From Marinobacter sp. S0848L (GTDB lineage Bacteria > Pseudomonadota > Gammaproteobacteria > Pseudomonadales > Oleiphilaceae), in NCBI RefSeq assembly GCF_023016065.1, contig NZ_JALKAQ010000004.1:40462-104461 (forward strand): a DNA stretch of 64,000 nucleotides, in the 5' to 3' direction. Shown here piece by piece: positions 54,814 through 64,000 of this stretch. The position numbers and the translations under genes are program-made. Position 1 is the first letter of the stretch, and each line of letters begins with the position of its first letter. The notes under the pieces were generated by a model that was not told where the DNA came from, did not search any database, and was given only the letters and a program-made list of their open reading frames with translations.

Positions 54814-57047
54814 GAGCGTTTGCGCCTTACGTCGATAATGTTCGGCAAATTACGAACCTGCGCCAGCAAGCGAGCCAACTGTTCAAGGCTGGAAATCTCC
54901 ACGGTCACCCGCATGGTGGCGGTATTTTCGTCGCGGTTGGTCTGCGTTTGCAGCGACAACACGTCACACTTGGAGTTCGAAAACACCTGAGTGATGTCGC
55001 GCAACAAGCCCGACCGGTCGTAGGCTTCGATCTCGATCTCAACCGGATACACCGCCGCAGGCTCGCCGCCCCAGTTAACCTCGATGATGCGATTGGGCTC
55101 AACTTCCTGAAGGTTCAGGAAGGTGAGGCAATCTTGCCGATGCACGGTTACGCCGCGGCCAACGGTGATGTAGCCGCCAATGGGATCGCCGGGCAAGGGT
55201 TTGCAGCAATTGGCCACTTGTGTTTTGAGATTGCCCACGCCCCGGATCTGGATGTCGGAGTCTGCGCTGTAACCGCTTTTGCGGGCCGGGCTCAGTTTCA
55301 GATCCAGCTGTTCGGTTTTCGGCTCCAACATCTGCTGAGCGACATTGGCAACGTGCGACGGCCGTAGATCACCAGCACCGATGGCAGCAAACATATCATC
55401 CGAAGAATGATAATTAACCCGTTTGGCCAGCTCGGTAAGATTCAGATCATAAAGCGATAATCGCTTGAATTCGTCTTCAAGGATGGCTCGGCCATCGACA
55501 ATGTTTCGGCCACGGTCTTGCTGCTTGAACCAACTCGTGACTTTCGCCCGTGCACGGGAGGTTTGGATGTATCCTAGACTCGGGTTCAACCAGTCGCGGC
55601 TGGGCGCGGGGTTGTTCGAGGTCAGAATGAAGACTTGATCACCCGTTTTCAGCGGATAGGTCAGTGGCACTATCCGGCTGTTAACCCGCGCGCCACGACA
55701 GGAGTGGCCGATTTCAGTATGAACGCGGTACGCGAAATCGACCGCCGTTGCGCCCTGCGGCAAGTCCACCACATGGCCTTCCGGCGTGAACACGTAGATG
55801 CGGTCGGGCACGAAATCGGACTTGAGATGGTCAGCCAGACCTGACAAATCGCCCAGCTCTTCCTGCCATTCCAGAACCTGACGCAGCCAGTTTATCTTGG
55901 CGTCATAACCGCTGGATTTGTTGTTGGTATCCGTACCCTTGTACAACCAATGGGCACAAACGCCCAGCTCGGCTTCTTCGTGCATTGCATGGGTGCGAAT
56001 CTGAACTTCCATCACCCGCCCTTCTTCACCCACCACCGCGGTGTGCAGAGATTGGTAGCCGTTCTCTTTGGGATTAGCGATGTAGTCGTCAAACTCGTTC
56101 GGAATATGGCGCCACAGCGAATGCACAATACCCAGCACCGCGTAGCAGTCCCGCACTTCCGGCACCAGAATACGTACCGCACGAACATCGTACACCTGCG
56201 AGAAATCGATGCCCTTGCGGCGCATTTTTCGCCAAATACTGTAGATATGTTTGGCACGCCCACTGAGTTCGGCGTTGATGCCAGAAGCTGTCAGTTCGGT
56301 CTGCAGGGTTTCGAGTACTCGGCGAATGTAGCTCTCACGATCCAGACGCTTCTCGTCCAGCAGCCGGGCTATCTTTTTGTAAGCGGTGGCATGCAGGTAG
56401 CGGAAGGACAGGTCTTCCAGCTCCCATTTGATGTGCCCGATGCCTAACCGATGCGCCAGAGGCGCATAGATATCGAACACTTCCCGGGCCACTTTCATGC
56501 GCTTTTCAGAGGTGGTGTCCTTGATCGCCCGAATCGCACAGGTACGCTCCGCCAGCTTGATCAGAGCGACCCGAACGTCGTCGATCATGGTAACCAGCAT
56601 CTTGCGGACGTTATCCAGCTGCCCTTCGCTCTGCCCCAATACGTTCCCCTTGAGGGGATGGTGTATCGAGGAAATCGCGGCCATCTGCTGGACACCGTTA
56701 ATCAGTCCGGCCACTTCATCACCGAATTCTTTGCGGATTTCTTCCAGCTCTACCCGCTCTTCCCGAACGGCGCGGTACAAAACGGCAGCCACCAGACTGG
56801 CCTGATCAAGATGCAACTCGGCCAGAACCTGAGCCATCTCGAGGCCGGTATGAAAACTGTTGGCACCAGGCGCCCACAAACGGTCTTCACGGAACGCTTC
56901 CAGTGCGATCCGGTCGGCCTTTTCACAGGCCAAGCGTAACTGATCCGGATTCTCCAAATGGGTCTGTTCCGCAATGCGATGAACCCAACGGCCAATATCT
57001 ACCTGGCCGTCGCCGGTTACTCCGTAATCTTCCCTAACTTTAACCAT
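54810..57047 (-). CDS. relA: (p)ppGpp synthetase RelA
   Basis: The 745-residue enzyme (E. coli 744) has the degenerate N-terminal HD-like domain (SLVAAVLYRAVREERV, without the His-Asp pair, so no hydrolase), the synthetase domain (YDVRAVRILVPEVRDCYAV, GYQSLHTAVVGEEGRVMEV), a TGS domain (DRIYVFTPEGHVVDLPQGAT) and a C-terminal ACT domain (YDRSGLLRDITQVF). It senses uncharged tRNA on the ribosome and makes ppGpp. It is the first gene of a relA-mazG pair and follows rlmD by 73 bases on the same strand. Confidence 0.95.
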   Translation of the reverse strand: MVKVREDYGVTGDGQVDIGRWVHRIAEQTHLENPDQLRLACEKADRIALEAFREDRLWAPGANSFHTGLEMAQVLAELHLDQASLVAAVLYRAVREERVELEEIRKEFGDEVAGLINGVQQMAAISSIHHPLKGNVLGQSEGQLDNVRKMLVTMIDDVRVALIKLAERTCAIRAIKDTTSEKRMKVAREVFDIYAPLAHRLGIGHIKWELEDLSFRYLHATAYKKIARLLDEKRLDRESYIRRVLETLQTELTASGINAELSGRAKHIYSIWRKMRRKGIDFSQVYDVRAVRILVPEVRDCYAVLGIVHSLWRHIPNEFDDYIANPKENGYQSLHTAVVGEEGRVMEVQIRTHAMHEEAELGVCAHWLYKGTDTNNKSSGYDAKINWLRQVLEWQEELGDLSGLADHLKSDFVPDRIYVFTPEGHVVDLPQGATAVDFAYRVHTEIGHSCRGARVNSRIVPLTYPLKTGDQVFILTSNNPAPSRDWLNPSLGYIQTSRARAKVTSWFKQQDRGRNIVDGRAILEDEFKRLSLYDLNLTELAKRVNYHSSDDMFAAIGAGDLRPSHVANVAQQMLEPKTEQLDLKLSPARKSGYSADSDIQIRGVGNLKTQVANCCKPLPGDPIGGYITVGRGVTVHRQDCLTFLNLQEVEPNRIIEVNWGGEPAAVYPVEIEIEAYDRSGLLRDITQVFSNSKCDVLSLQTQTNRDENTATMRVTVEISSLEQLARLLAQVRNLPNIIDVRRKRS

Positions 57048-57120
57048 AGCAAGGACTTACCTGATGCTGGCCCGGTGTTTCCGGAACTACCCTGATCTCG
57101 GAAAACCGGACACTTCAAAC

Positions 57121-58473
57121 TTATTTACGCTTGTCGCGCTCGAACAAGGCGATCGACTCAACGTGAGTCGTGTGCGGGAACATGTCCATCACACCCGCAC
57201 GCACGAGGCGGTAGCCATTGTTCACCATGACACCGGCATCTCTGGCCAAGGTTGCCGGGTTGCACGACACATACACGATCTGATCGGCACCGAACGCCGT
57301 CAGGTACTTGCAGATGTCTTCGGCACCGGAGCGGGGCGGATCAATCAGGATTTTATCAAACCCCTCTTTGGCCCAGCTTTGATCGGTGAAATCGCCGTGC
57401 AAATCGGCCCCGAAAAACTCCACGTTATCCAAACCGTTCAGCTTGGCGTTTTCACGGCCACGAACCACCATGGCATCGTCGCCTTCCACGCCTACCACCT
57501 GGCCACCCTTACGAGCCAGCGGCAAGGTGAAGTTGCCCAGACCGCAGAACAGATCCAGCACCCGCTCACCGGGCTGAATATCCAACCACTCAACGGCGCG
57601 GTGCACCATCTTGCCATTAATGCCGGCATTCACTTGCGTGAAGTCCATCGGATGGAACTGCATGGTCAGGTCGAACTCTTCCATGCGGTAACTCAAACGC
57701 TCATCATCACGGCCGGACGACTCAGGCCAGATTCGGTGAACGGTCTCCGGGCCTTTAGGCTGTAGGTAAATGTGCAAGTCATAGGCCTGACCGAAGGCAA
57801 TCAGTTTCTCCTGATCTTCCGGCACGAGCGCATCCATATTACGGAACACCATGGCGGCATGATCATCGCCACACGCCACCTCAACTTGTGCAATACGATC
57901 AAACGCTGCCATGCCGTGCAACAATTCACGCAACGGCATGATCCGCTCGCCAATACGGGGGTCCAGCACGACGCACTCATCGATATCGGTCAGGAAGCTG
58001 TTTCGCTTCTCGCGGAAACCAACCAGCACAGATTCGCGGGCTTTTACGAAACGCACACCCAGGCGCGCTTTACGGCGGTAACCCAGCGACTCCGGTGAGC
58101 GCATTGGCTCAACCCATTCTTCCGGCTCGATACCACCAAAATGTGCGAAATGCTCGCGCAGGGTGTTTTCCTTGAAGCGTATCTGGGCGTCGGCACTCAT
58201 GTGCTGCAAGCTACAGCCGCCGCACAAGTCGGCAAAGTTGCACGGCGGTTGCTGGCGCTCCGGAGCGGCCTCCAGCACTTCCAAAGTGCGCAGCTCATCA
58301 AATTTGCTACGGCTTCCCACCACTTTTGCCATGACCGTTTCGCCCGGCAGGCCGCCGTCAACGAACTGGACCTTTCCGTCGGCACGGGCAATACCCCGGC
58401 CATCGTGGCCAAGGCTTTCAATCTCACAACGCACGGGTTCTTGCGGCAGAACCTTACGGCGGCGTCTACTCAT
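57121..58473 (-). CDS. rlmD: 23S rRNA (uracil-1939-C5)-methyltransferase
   Basis: I take the ATG at 58473 ([13 protein letters not shown]), which gives 450 residues against 433 in E. coli and begins with the basic TRAM-domain lead. A frame 78 bases longer has no support. Iron-sulphur cluster cysteines are in [14 protein letters not shown] near 82-95 with a fourth in DECVVLD. SAM-binding [17 protein letters not shown] and the catalytic [11 protein letters not shown] complete the RumA-type enzyme. It methylates U1939 in 23S rRNA. The gene follows cysM by 28 bases, the order seen in many gammaproteobacteria. Confidence 0.94.
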   Translation of the reverse strand: MSRRRRKVLPQEPVRCEIESLGHDGRGIARADGKVQFVDGGLPGETVMAKVVGSRSKFDELRTLEVLEAAPERQQPPCNFADLCGGCSLQHMSADAQIRFKENTLREHFAHFGGIEPEEWVEPMRSPESLGYRRKARLGVRFVKARESVLVGFREKRNSFLTDIDECVVLDPRIGERIMPLRELLHGMAAFDRIAQVEVACGDDHAAMVFRNMDALVPEDQEKLIAFGQAYDLHIYLQPKGPETVHRIWPESSGRDDERLSYRMEEFDLTMQFHPMDFTQVNAGINGKMVHRAVEWLDIQPGERVLDLFCGLGNFTLPLARKGGQVVGVEGDDAMVVRGRENAKLNGLDNVEFFGADLHGDFTDQSWAKEGFDKILIDPPRSGAEDICKYLTAFGADQIVYVSCNPATLARDAGVMVNNGYRLVRAGVMDMFPHTTHVESIALFERDKRK

Positions 58474-58501
58474 ATTAGTCAGTCTCTTGTCAGTTTCCGG
58501 C

Positions 58502-59395
58502 TTAGGCGCTCGGGAACACACCGGTGGATAAATATCGGTCTCCGCGATCACAAATAATGGCTACGATTACCGCGTTTTCAACCTCTCGGGAGAGTTTGAG
58601 CGCAGCCGCAATGGCACCACCAGATGAAACACCGCAAAAAATCCCTTCTTCTTTAGCCAGAGCCCGCATGGTGTCTTCCGCCTCTTGCTGGCCAATGTCC
58701 AGCACGGAATCCACTCTCGCAGCATCGTAAATTTTTGGCAGATAGGCTTCGGGCCAGCGCCGAATGCCCGGAATTGAGGCGCCGTCTTCCGGCTGCAACC
58801 CAACAATCTGCACATCCGGATTACGCTCTTTCAGGTAACGGGACACACCCATAATGGTGCCGGTGGTGCCCATAGAGCTGACAAAGTGCGTGACGCGGCC
58901 CTGGGTCTGCTCCCAAATCTCCGGCCCGGTGGTGCGGTAATGGGCCAACGGGTTGTCCTGATTACTGAATTGATCCAGTACCTTGCCTTTGCCTTCCGCT
59001 TCCATTCGGATCGCCAGATCCCGGGCACCTTCCATGCCTTCTTCCCGGGTAACATTGACCACTTCGGCTCCGTAAGCGCGCATAGACGCCCGACGCTCTT
59101 CACTCAGGTTATCCGGCATAATTAAAATCATGCGATACCCTTTGATGGCGGCGGCCATCGCAAGGGCGATCCCGGTGTTGCCCGAGGTTGCTTCGATCAA
59201 GGTATCACCGGGGCTGATGTCGCCACGGCGTTCCGCTTCCTGAATCATGCTAATGGCCGGCCGGTCTTTCACCGAGCCCGCAGGATTGTTGCCTTCCAGT
59301 TTCGCCAGAACAACGTTACTGGTATCACCCGGCAAGCGCTGCAAACGCACTAATGGGGTATGGCCGACATAATCTTCAATAGTGGGGAAAGTCAT
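58502..59395 (-). CDS. cysM: Cysteine synthase B
   Basis: The 297-residue PLP enzyme has the Schiff-base lysine in [10 protein letters not shown] (about residue 43), the substrate-loop [13 protein letters not shown] near 67-79 and the cofactor phosphate loop [10 protein letters not shown] near 175-185. The [12 protein letters not shown] segment and the short C-terminus identify CysM rather than CysK. It makes cysteine from O-acetylserine and sulfide or thiosulfate. It is divergent from barA and precedes rlmD. Confidence 0.92.
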   Translation of the reverse strand: MTFPTIEDYVGHTPLVRLQRLPGDTSNVVLAKLEGNNPAGSVKDRPAISMIQEAERRGDISPGDTLIEATSGNTGIALAMAAAIKGYRMILIMPDNLSEERRASMRAYGAEVVNVTREEGMEGARDLAIRMEAEGKGKVLDQFSNQDNPLAHYRTTGPEIWEQTQGRVTHFVSSMGTTGTIMGVSRYLKERNPDVQIVGLQPEDGASIPGIRRWPEAYLPKIYDAARVDSVLDIGQQEAEDTMRALAKEEGIFCGVSSGGAIAAALKLSREVENAVIVAIICDRGDRYLSTGVFPSA

Positions 59396-59553
59396 ATTGA
59401 AACCCTGTGATACACTTTCGGGTTCGAATCATACTCGCTATAGCCGCCATGTCCCAATACAGCTTGTCGCTATATCCATGACCACTGGCTATAAATGAGT
59501 AACGTGCCTTCTCCGGCATCGCCGGGGACTCATCAGAATAACAGGAACAAGAT

Positions 59554-62418
59554 ATGCGGCGGTGGGGCATTCGCAAAAAAGTCTTGGTGGTAACGCTTGT
59601 TCCCACCCTCGTCACAACTCTGCTGCTGGGTTTGTTCTTTACCCACAGTTGGATAAACAATATTGAAAGCCTGCTTCATGACCGGGGCGAGTCGCTCTCC
59701 CGCCAGCTGGCCGCGGGCTCAGAATACGGCCTGTTTACCGCCAACCGCAGCCTGCTCAGCAGTCTCTCCAACGCGTTACTGGAAGAACAAGACGTTCGCT
59801 CAATTTCTTTCTTCACGCCCGAAGGCAAGCGGCTTCTACACACTGGCCCCGGCAGTTCCGAGGCGATACCTACAAGCGCCTTTAAGCCCGATCAAGAGGT
59901 GAAACTCACCCTTAACCACACCACTCGATTCATCAACCCTGTGCATTTGCAGGATCTGAGCATCGACACCATGATCGCCCCGGAGGCTCGTTTAACCGCG
60001 TCGCAAGCCCAAAATCCGCTGGGCTGGGTGATGGTCGAGATGTCCCATACCCGCACTGAAAAAGAAACCTACAAAGCTCTGCTGATTTCGTTACTGATGA
60101 TCATTGGCGGTGTTTTTCTGAGCATGGGCATCGCCATGCGCCTCAGCCGCGCCTTCACCGACCCGGTGTTCCAGTTAAACGAGGCGGTGGCCTTGCTGAA
60201 AGAGGGCAAACTGGAAACCCGGGTGTATACCGGTGCAGGGCCGGAGTTTGAACAACTGGAATCCGGCTTGAATGACATGGCATCGGAACTTGGCAAAGCC
60301 CAGGCCGAAATGCAGCAGAACATTGATCAGGCTACCGAAGACCTGCGGGAAACACTGGAGACCATTGAAATCCAGAACATCGAATTGGACTTTGCCCGCA
60401 AGGAAGCACTGGAAGCCAGCCGGATCAAATCCGAGTTTCTGGCCAATATGTCCCACGAAATTCGCACACCGCTAAACGGTATCATCGGCTTCACCGAGCT
60501 GCTGCTGAAAACCCCTCTGCCTCGCCAGCAGCGCGACCACCTCAACACCATTCGGAAATCCTCCGAAATTCTGCTTACCATCATCAACGATATTCTGGAT
60601 TTCTCGAAAATCGAGGCCGGCAAGTTGCTACTCGACAGAGTACCCTTCCCGCTGAGAGATATTGTTGAAGAAGTCATGACCATGCTGGCACCGGCTGCAC
60701 ACGCCAAGAACCTCGATTTAGTGCCACTGGTTTACAACGATGTCCCCGACCACATTGTCGGTGATCCCTTGCGGGTGAAGCAGGTTATTACCAATCTGGT
60801 CAACAACGCCATCAAGTTCACCCAGACCGGTGAAGTGGTGTTGCGTGCCAGCCTCGAAGAAGAAGATGCCGAGAACAACCGTGTTACTTTGCGCTTGAGC
60901 ATCACTGACTCCGGAGTGGGGTTATCACGAGCTCAGCAGCAGTCGCTGTTCAATGCTTTCAGCCAGGCAGATGCGTCAACCGCACGACAGTACGGCGGCA
61001 CCGGTCTGGGGCTGGCGATTTCCAAGCGTCTGGTGGAAGAAATGGGCGGCGAAATCGGACTCAAGAGCGAGCTGGGCAAAGGCTCGACCTTCTGGTTCAC
61101 TCTCACGCCGGAGCTTTCATCGCCGGCGAACAACAGACCGCCCAAGGAAGCCTTGCGCGGTGAACGTGTGATTTACCTTGAGCAGCAGAAAACCACCGGC
61201 CTTGCGGTTGAGCACCTGCTGCGGGACTGGGGCATGGTCGTAGATCGGGTGTCATCACCAGCCGCCCTGCAGGAGCACGTTGAGGAAGCGCAGCTGCACC
61301 AGGAAGGTTACGCCGCCGCGATCGTTGGCATCACGCGCCACTTGCTGAACTCGAACCAATACGGCAATTTGCTTCGCACGCTGGAAGTGGAAAGGGACTG
61401 CCGTACTCTGCTGCTAACCCCCACTCTGGAAACTCTCGATACGCCGCTTGCCGGGTTGTCCAGCGGCCATCTGACCAAACCGATTTGCCGGGACTCGCTC
61501 TACGACGAGCTACTGGCGCTGATACACGGCATCCGTTCGGGCCATCGCGAAGATGCTCCGGTGGCGATACCGGAACGCAATCAGGTGAAAGCGCCCCGCA
61601 TTCTGGCGGTCGATGATAACGACGCGAACCTGAAACTGGTCATGACCTTGCTTCAAGACTGCAAGATCAATGCGGAAGGAGCCTCCAGTGGCTTTGAGGC
61701 CCTGACAAAAGCTCGTAAAAAGCCGTTCGACCTGGTCTTCATGGACTTACAAATGCCGGGCATGGATGGCGTTGAAGCCACCGCACGTATTCGGGATCTG
61801 GATTCCGACACCCATTACACCCCGATCATCGCGCTTACCGCCCACGCTTTGGCTGATGAGCAGGAACGGTTGTCACAGCAAGGGTTCGATGGCTATATGC
61901 CGAAACCGATCAGCAGCCGCCAACTCAATGAACTGATCCTTGAGTACACCGGCTATGACTGCAAGGCCTCTGGCAGCTCGTTCAAGATTTCCGAAATTCG
62001 GGACACCGGGCGCACCCTTCGTCCATCAAACCGGCGCATACAACAAGACTGCATGAGCATTAACGAAAGCATCCAGCTGGCCGCGGGTAAGGCAGATCTG
62101 GCCGAAGAGTTGTTCAGTATGTTGCTGGAGCAGCTGCATTCGGACGCGCCCAGAATTCAGACGTTGTGGGATGACAATCATCATGAGGAATTATTGGAGT
62201 GCATCCACAAGCTGCACGGAGCAACCCGATACTGCGGCGTACCCGAACTGAGGGCCGCCGCCAATCGATTTGAAACCGCGCTTAAATGCAAAGCGGCCGA
62301 CCGCGAGATCCTTAAAGACCAGCTTAACTCTGCCATCGAACGCTTGCAGAACTGGAGCGAACAAACCGACTGGCAATCGCTGTTTCGTGAACAGCAACAT
62401 CAGCCGGAAACCAGCTAA
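59554..62418 (+). CDS. barA: Hybrid sensor kinase BarA/GacS
   Basis: The 954-residue inner-membrane kinase has two transmembrane helices ([18 protein letters not shown] near 12-29 and [20 protein letters not shown] near 175-195) around a periplasmic region, a HAMP domain, the HisKA domain with phospho-histidine in [15 protein letters not shown] near 300, an HATPase ([15 protein letters not shown]), a pseudo-receiver, an active receiver with [14 protein letters not shown] near 730, and a C-terminal Hpt domain ([12 protein letters not shown] near 884). It phosphorylates the response regulator UvrY/GacA, controlling small RNAs of the Csr system. The AACAGGAAC site precedes the ATG. It diverges from cysM and converges on pdxJ. 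Confidence 0.94.
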   Translation: MRRWGIRKKVLVVTLVPTLVTTLLLGLFFTHSWINNIESLLHDRGESLSRQLAAGSEYGLFTANRSLLSSLSNALLEEQDVRSISFFTPEGKRLLHTGPGSSEAIPTSAFKPDQEVKLTLNHTTRFINPVHLQDLSIDTMIAPEARLTASQAQNPLGWVMVEMSHTRTEKETYKALLISLLMIIGGVFLSMGIAMRLSRAFTDPVFQLNEAVALLKEGKLETRVYTGAGPEFEQLESGLNDMASELGKAQAEMQQNIDQATEDLRETLETIEIQNIELDFARKEALEASRIKSEFLANMSHEIRTPLNGIIGFTELLLKTPLPRQQRDHLNTIRKSSEILLTIINDILDFSKIEAGKLLLDRVPFPLRDIVEEVMTMLAPAAHAKNLDLVPLVYNDVPDHIVGDPLRVKQVITNLVNNAIKFTQTGEVVLRASLEEEDAENNRVTLRLSITDSGVGLSRAQQQSLFNAFSQADASTARQYGGTGLGLAISKRLVEEMGGEIGLKSELGKGSTFWFTLTPELSSPANNRPPKEALRGERVIYLEQQKTTGLAVEHLLRDWGMVVDRVSSPAALQEHVEEAQLHQEGYAAAIVGITRHLLNSNQYGNLLRTLEVERDCRTLLLTPTLETLDTPLAGLSSGHLTKPICRDSLYDELLALIHGIRSGHREDAPVAIPERNQVKAPRILAVDDNDANLKLVMTLLQDCKINAEGASSGFEALTKARKKPFDLVFMDLQMPGMDGVEATARIRDLDSDTHYTPIIALTAHALADEQERLSQQGFDGYMPKPISSRQLNELILEYTGYDCKASGSSFKISEIRDTGRTLRPSNRRIQQDCMSINESIQLAAGKADLAEELFSMLLEQLHSDAPRIQTLWDDNHHEELLECIHKLHGATRYCGVPELRAAANRFETALKCKAADREILKDQLNSAIERLQNWSEQTDWQSLFREQQHQPETS

Positions 62419-62423
62419 GCCGT

Positions 62424-63158
62424 TCAGGCCCGCGCGCGATCCAAAATCGCGCGCATCTCTTTCACCGCGTCTCTCAATCCTGTGAACACCGCTCTGGCAA
62501 CAATAGCGTGCCCGATATTCAGCTCATTAATCCCCGGAATGGAGGCCACTCTTTCCGTGTTGTGATAATGCAATCCGTGACCGGCGTTAACAATCAAACC
62601 CTGTTCACGGGCGTAGGCCACTGCATCTTCCAGCACTTTCACCGTCGCTTCGGCCTGCGCCGGCGTTGTTGCTTCGGCATACTCGCCGGTATGCAGTTCG
62701 ATCACTGGCGCACCGCAGCGAACCGCAGCATCGATCTGGGCCCGGTCCGGATCAATAAACAAGGACACTTCTGCCCCGATGTCTGCCAAGCGTTTACAGG
62801 CGTTTGCGACTCGCTCTTCCTGCCCGACAACATCAAGCCCGCCTTCTGTTGTCAGCTCTTCGCGCTTTTCCGGCACCAGGCAAACACACTCGGGTTTTAC
62901 CTGTTCGGCAAACGTGAGCATGGCGTCGGTTACCGCCATTTCAAGATTCATTTTGGTCTGCAGTACTTCCTTCAGCAGCAATACGTCACGATCCTGAATG
63001 TGCCGGCGGTCTTCCCGTGGATGTACGGTGATGCCATCCGCCCCGGACTCCTCGGCAACCAACGCGGCTTGTACCGGATCGGGATAGCGGGTACCCCGCG
63101 CCTCTCGCAAAGTGGCCACATGATCAATGTTTACACCAAGCAATACTCTGGGGTTCAT
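62424..63158 (-). CDS. pdxJ: Pyridoxine 5'-phosphate synthase
   Basis: The 244-residue TIM-barrel enzyme has the family landmarks [20 protein letters not shown] at the N-terminus, [20 protein letters not shown], the middle SLFIDPD and the C-terminal [12 protein letters not shown]. It joins 1-deoxyxylulose-5-phosphate with 3-amino-2-oxopropyl phosphate to make pyridoxine phosphate. It overlaps recO by four bases, giving the recO-pdxJ coupling typical of gammaproteobacteria. Confidence 0.95.
   Translation of the reverse strand: MNPRVLLGVNIDHVATLREARGTRYPDPVQAALVAEESGADGITVHPREDRRHIQDRDVLLLKEVLQTKMNLEMAVTDAMLTFAEQVKPECVCLVPEKREELTTEGGLDVVGQEERVANACKRLADIGAEVSLFIDPDRAQIDAAVRCGAPVIELHTGEYAEATTPAQAEATVKVLEDAVAYAREQGLIVNAGHGLHYHNTERVASIPGINELNIGHAIVARAVFTGLRDAVKEMRAILDRARA
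62432..62454. terminator. Hairpin at the barA/pdxJ convergence
   Basis: A perfect 9-base stem (GCGCGCGAT / ATCGCGCGC) with a 5-base loop overlaps the last codons of pdxJ, 14 bases after the barA stop. It lacks a T-run, so its role as a terminator is weakly supported. Confidence 0.35.
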
Positions 63159-63895
63159 AAGGTTCTCTCTGATGAAGAAACGGAATGGCTGAATAAACTT
63201 CGGCTATGGAGCGGCTTGCCCTGCAGCAGGAAATCGACAAGCACACGCATCACGCGCTTAGCTGTTCGGCGCGCCGACTCATCGCTGTAGTTATCACCAG
63301 CCAGCGCAATCAAGGCTTCGCCTGGCAATCGCCCAAGGCGAACGTTCGCACCACTGGCGAAAACAATGCCTTGAGTAGGATCATAACCATAATACTGGCC
63401 AACCTCTACCGGCCTTCCGGTATCGGTGGTTTGATCCCATGAAAAATCGTAGCCCAATGCAGCGGCGAAGGCTCTTTCGAAACGCCGTAATATCGGCTCG
63501 ATATCGCCGTTCACTTTTACGGCAGCTAAAGCCCGCAGACTCTCGATGTAGCTGGCAAACAATTCCGGGTGGGGGTCTGCCGCCGGCAAAACACGCTGCA
63601 AAAGTTCATTGATGTACAACCCGCTGTACAACGCACGGGTTTGGCTAAGGCGGGACGCATCTCGCAACTCCAGTTGCACCAGAGTTTTGAGATCGCTTTT
63701 GCCGGCCCAGTCCACCAACAGAGGCTGGAACGGCTGAAGCTGTGCCTTCAGGGGGCTTTTGGCACTGTTGCCGCCACGGGCAATCACGCTCATACGGCCA
63801 TGGTTCAAGGTGAAGATATCCACCTGTAATGCGGTTTCCCGCCATGGCCGCCGATGGATGACGTAAGCGGGCTCTTGGTGCACCGCTCCTCTCAT
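63155..63895 (-). CDS. recO: DNA repair protein RecO
   Basis: The 246-residue protein starts with the OB-fold segment [20 protein letters not shown] and has the family region [22 protein letters not shown] near 90-110. A zinc finger is not evident, as in E. coli RecO. It anneals SSB-coated DNA and loads RecA with RecR. Its start is seven bases from the era stop, with GAGG serving as the ribosome site, and it overlaps pdxJ, so era-recO-pdxJ form one unit. Confidence 0.93.
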   Translation of the reverse strand: MRGAVHQEPAYVIHRRPWRETALQVDIFTLNHGRMSVIARGGNSAKSPLKAQLQPFQPLLVDWAGKSDLKTLVQLELRDASRLSQTRALYSGLYINELLQRVLPAADPHPELFASYIESLRALAAVKVNGDIEPILRRFERAFAAALGYDFSWDQTTDTGRPVEVGQYYGYDPTQGIVFASGANVRLGRLPGEALIALAGDNYSDESARRTAKRVMRVLVDFLLQGKPLHSRSLFSHSVSSSERTL

Positions 63896-63902
63896 AGCAA
63901 CC

Positions 63903-64000
63903 TCAGAGGTCGTTCATGCCCAGACTTTTCAGGGCCCGGTCGCTGTCGGCCCAGCCACGCTTCACCTTGACCCAAAGTTTGAGCATGACTTTGGTATCGA
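63903..64000 (-). CDS. era: GTPase Era, C-terminal fragment (partial)
   Basis: The last 32 codons of a minus-strand gene run off the right edge. The translated end contains [19 protein letters not shown] and finishes LGMNDL, which matches the end of E. coli Era ([20 protein letters not shown]). Only the tail of the KH RNA-binding domain is visible. Era binds 16S rRNA for 30S assembly and is commonly followed by recO and pdxJ, as here. Confidence 0.85.
   Translation of the reverse strand, partial: DTKVMLKLWVKVKRGWADSDRALKSLGMNDL

Overview
The window looks like chromosome of a marine gammaproteobacterium, most probably Marinobacter or a close relative. The evidence is a moderately GC-rich chromosome with typical gammaproteobacterial gene blocks (ppc / adk / tsaB; mazG-relA-rlmD-cysM facing barA; pdxJ-recO-era) and a fatty acyl-CoA reductase that I recognise from memory as the Marinobacter wax-ester type. 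No search could be run. There is no rRNA, tRNA, CRISPR array, insertion sequence, prophage or integrase, so this is mostly core genome with some accessory metabolism.

Layout. 1-3732: edge of an unknown gene, an OsmC-YcaO fusion, a YegS-type lipid kinase and a small SelW-like protein. 3754-8116 (minus): PCu(A)C copper chaperone, then a 2-oxoacid dehydrogenase operon (E1 alpha, E1 beta, E2; no E3), then PhnA/YjdM. 8236-10556: YaiI and an ABC exporter. 10579-18526: a Fur-controlled ferric-siderophore island. It holds an ATPase, binding protein, fused permease, FhuF-like reductase and AraC regulator overlapping head to tail, then a TonB receptor with a strong Fur box, then a previously hidden 30-residue membrane-protein gene with its own Fur-like box. 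18591-21997: GFA protein, tandem-GST protein, PBP4, DUF2798.

22193-28312: a minus-strand catabolic cluster with a divergent LysR gene. Its APH-type kinase and acyl-CoA dehydrogenase match the two halves of eukaryotic ACAD11, which suggests degradation of hydroxyacyl-CoAs through a phosphorylated intermediate. Two related palindromic repeats lie inside this cluster. 28853-34393: TtuC-like dehydrogenase with a class III aminotransferase, DUF1439 lipoprotein, class I aminotransferase, D-2-hydroxyacid dehydrogenase. 34449-38862: LuxR-type response regulator, acetyl-CoA synthetase with two operator-like palindromes upstream, and the fatty acyl-CoA reductase. Together these point to acetate/acyl-CoA metabolism and storage of carbon as wax esters.

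39263-43058: PAS-GGDEF-EAL protein, then a methyltransferase / DUF2156 pair of unknown function. 43050-64000: housekeeping genes (murI, nudC, plsB, rsmJ, tsaB, adk, a YbaK-HDOD protein, ppc, mazG, relA, rlmD, cysM, barA, pdxJ, recO, and the end of era).

The items most worth a second look are the ACAD11-like split operon, the pair of repeats whose arms differ between copies yet stay self-complementary, the hidden 30-residue Fur-linked membrane protein, the methyltransferase/DUF2156 pair, and the tandem operators before acs.
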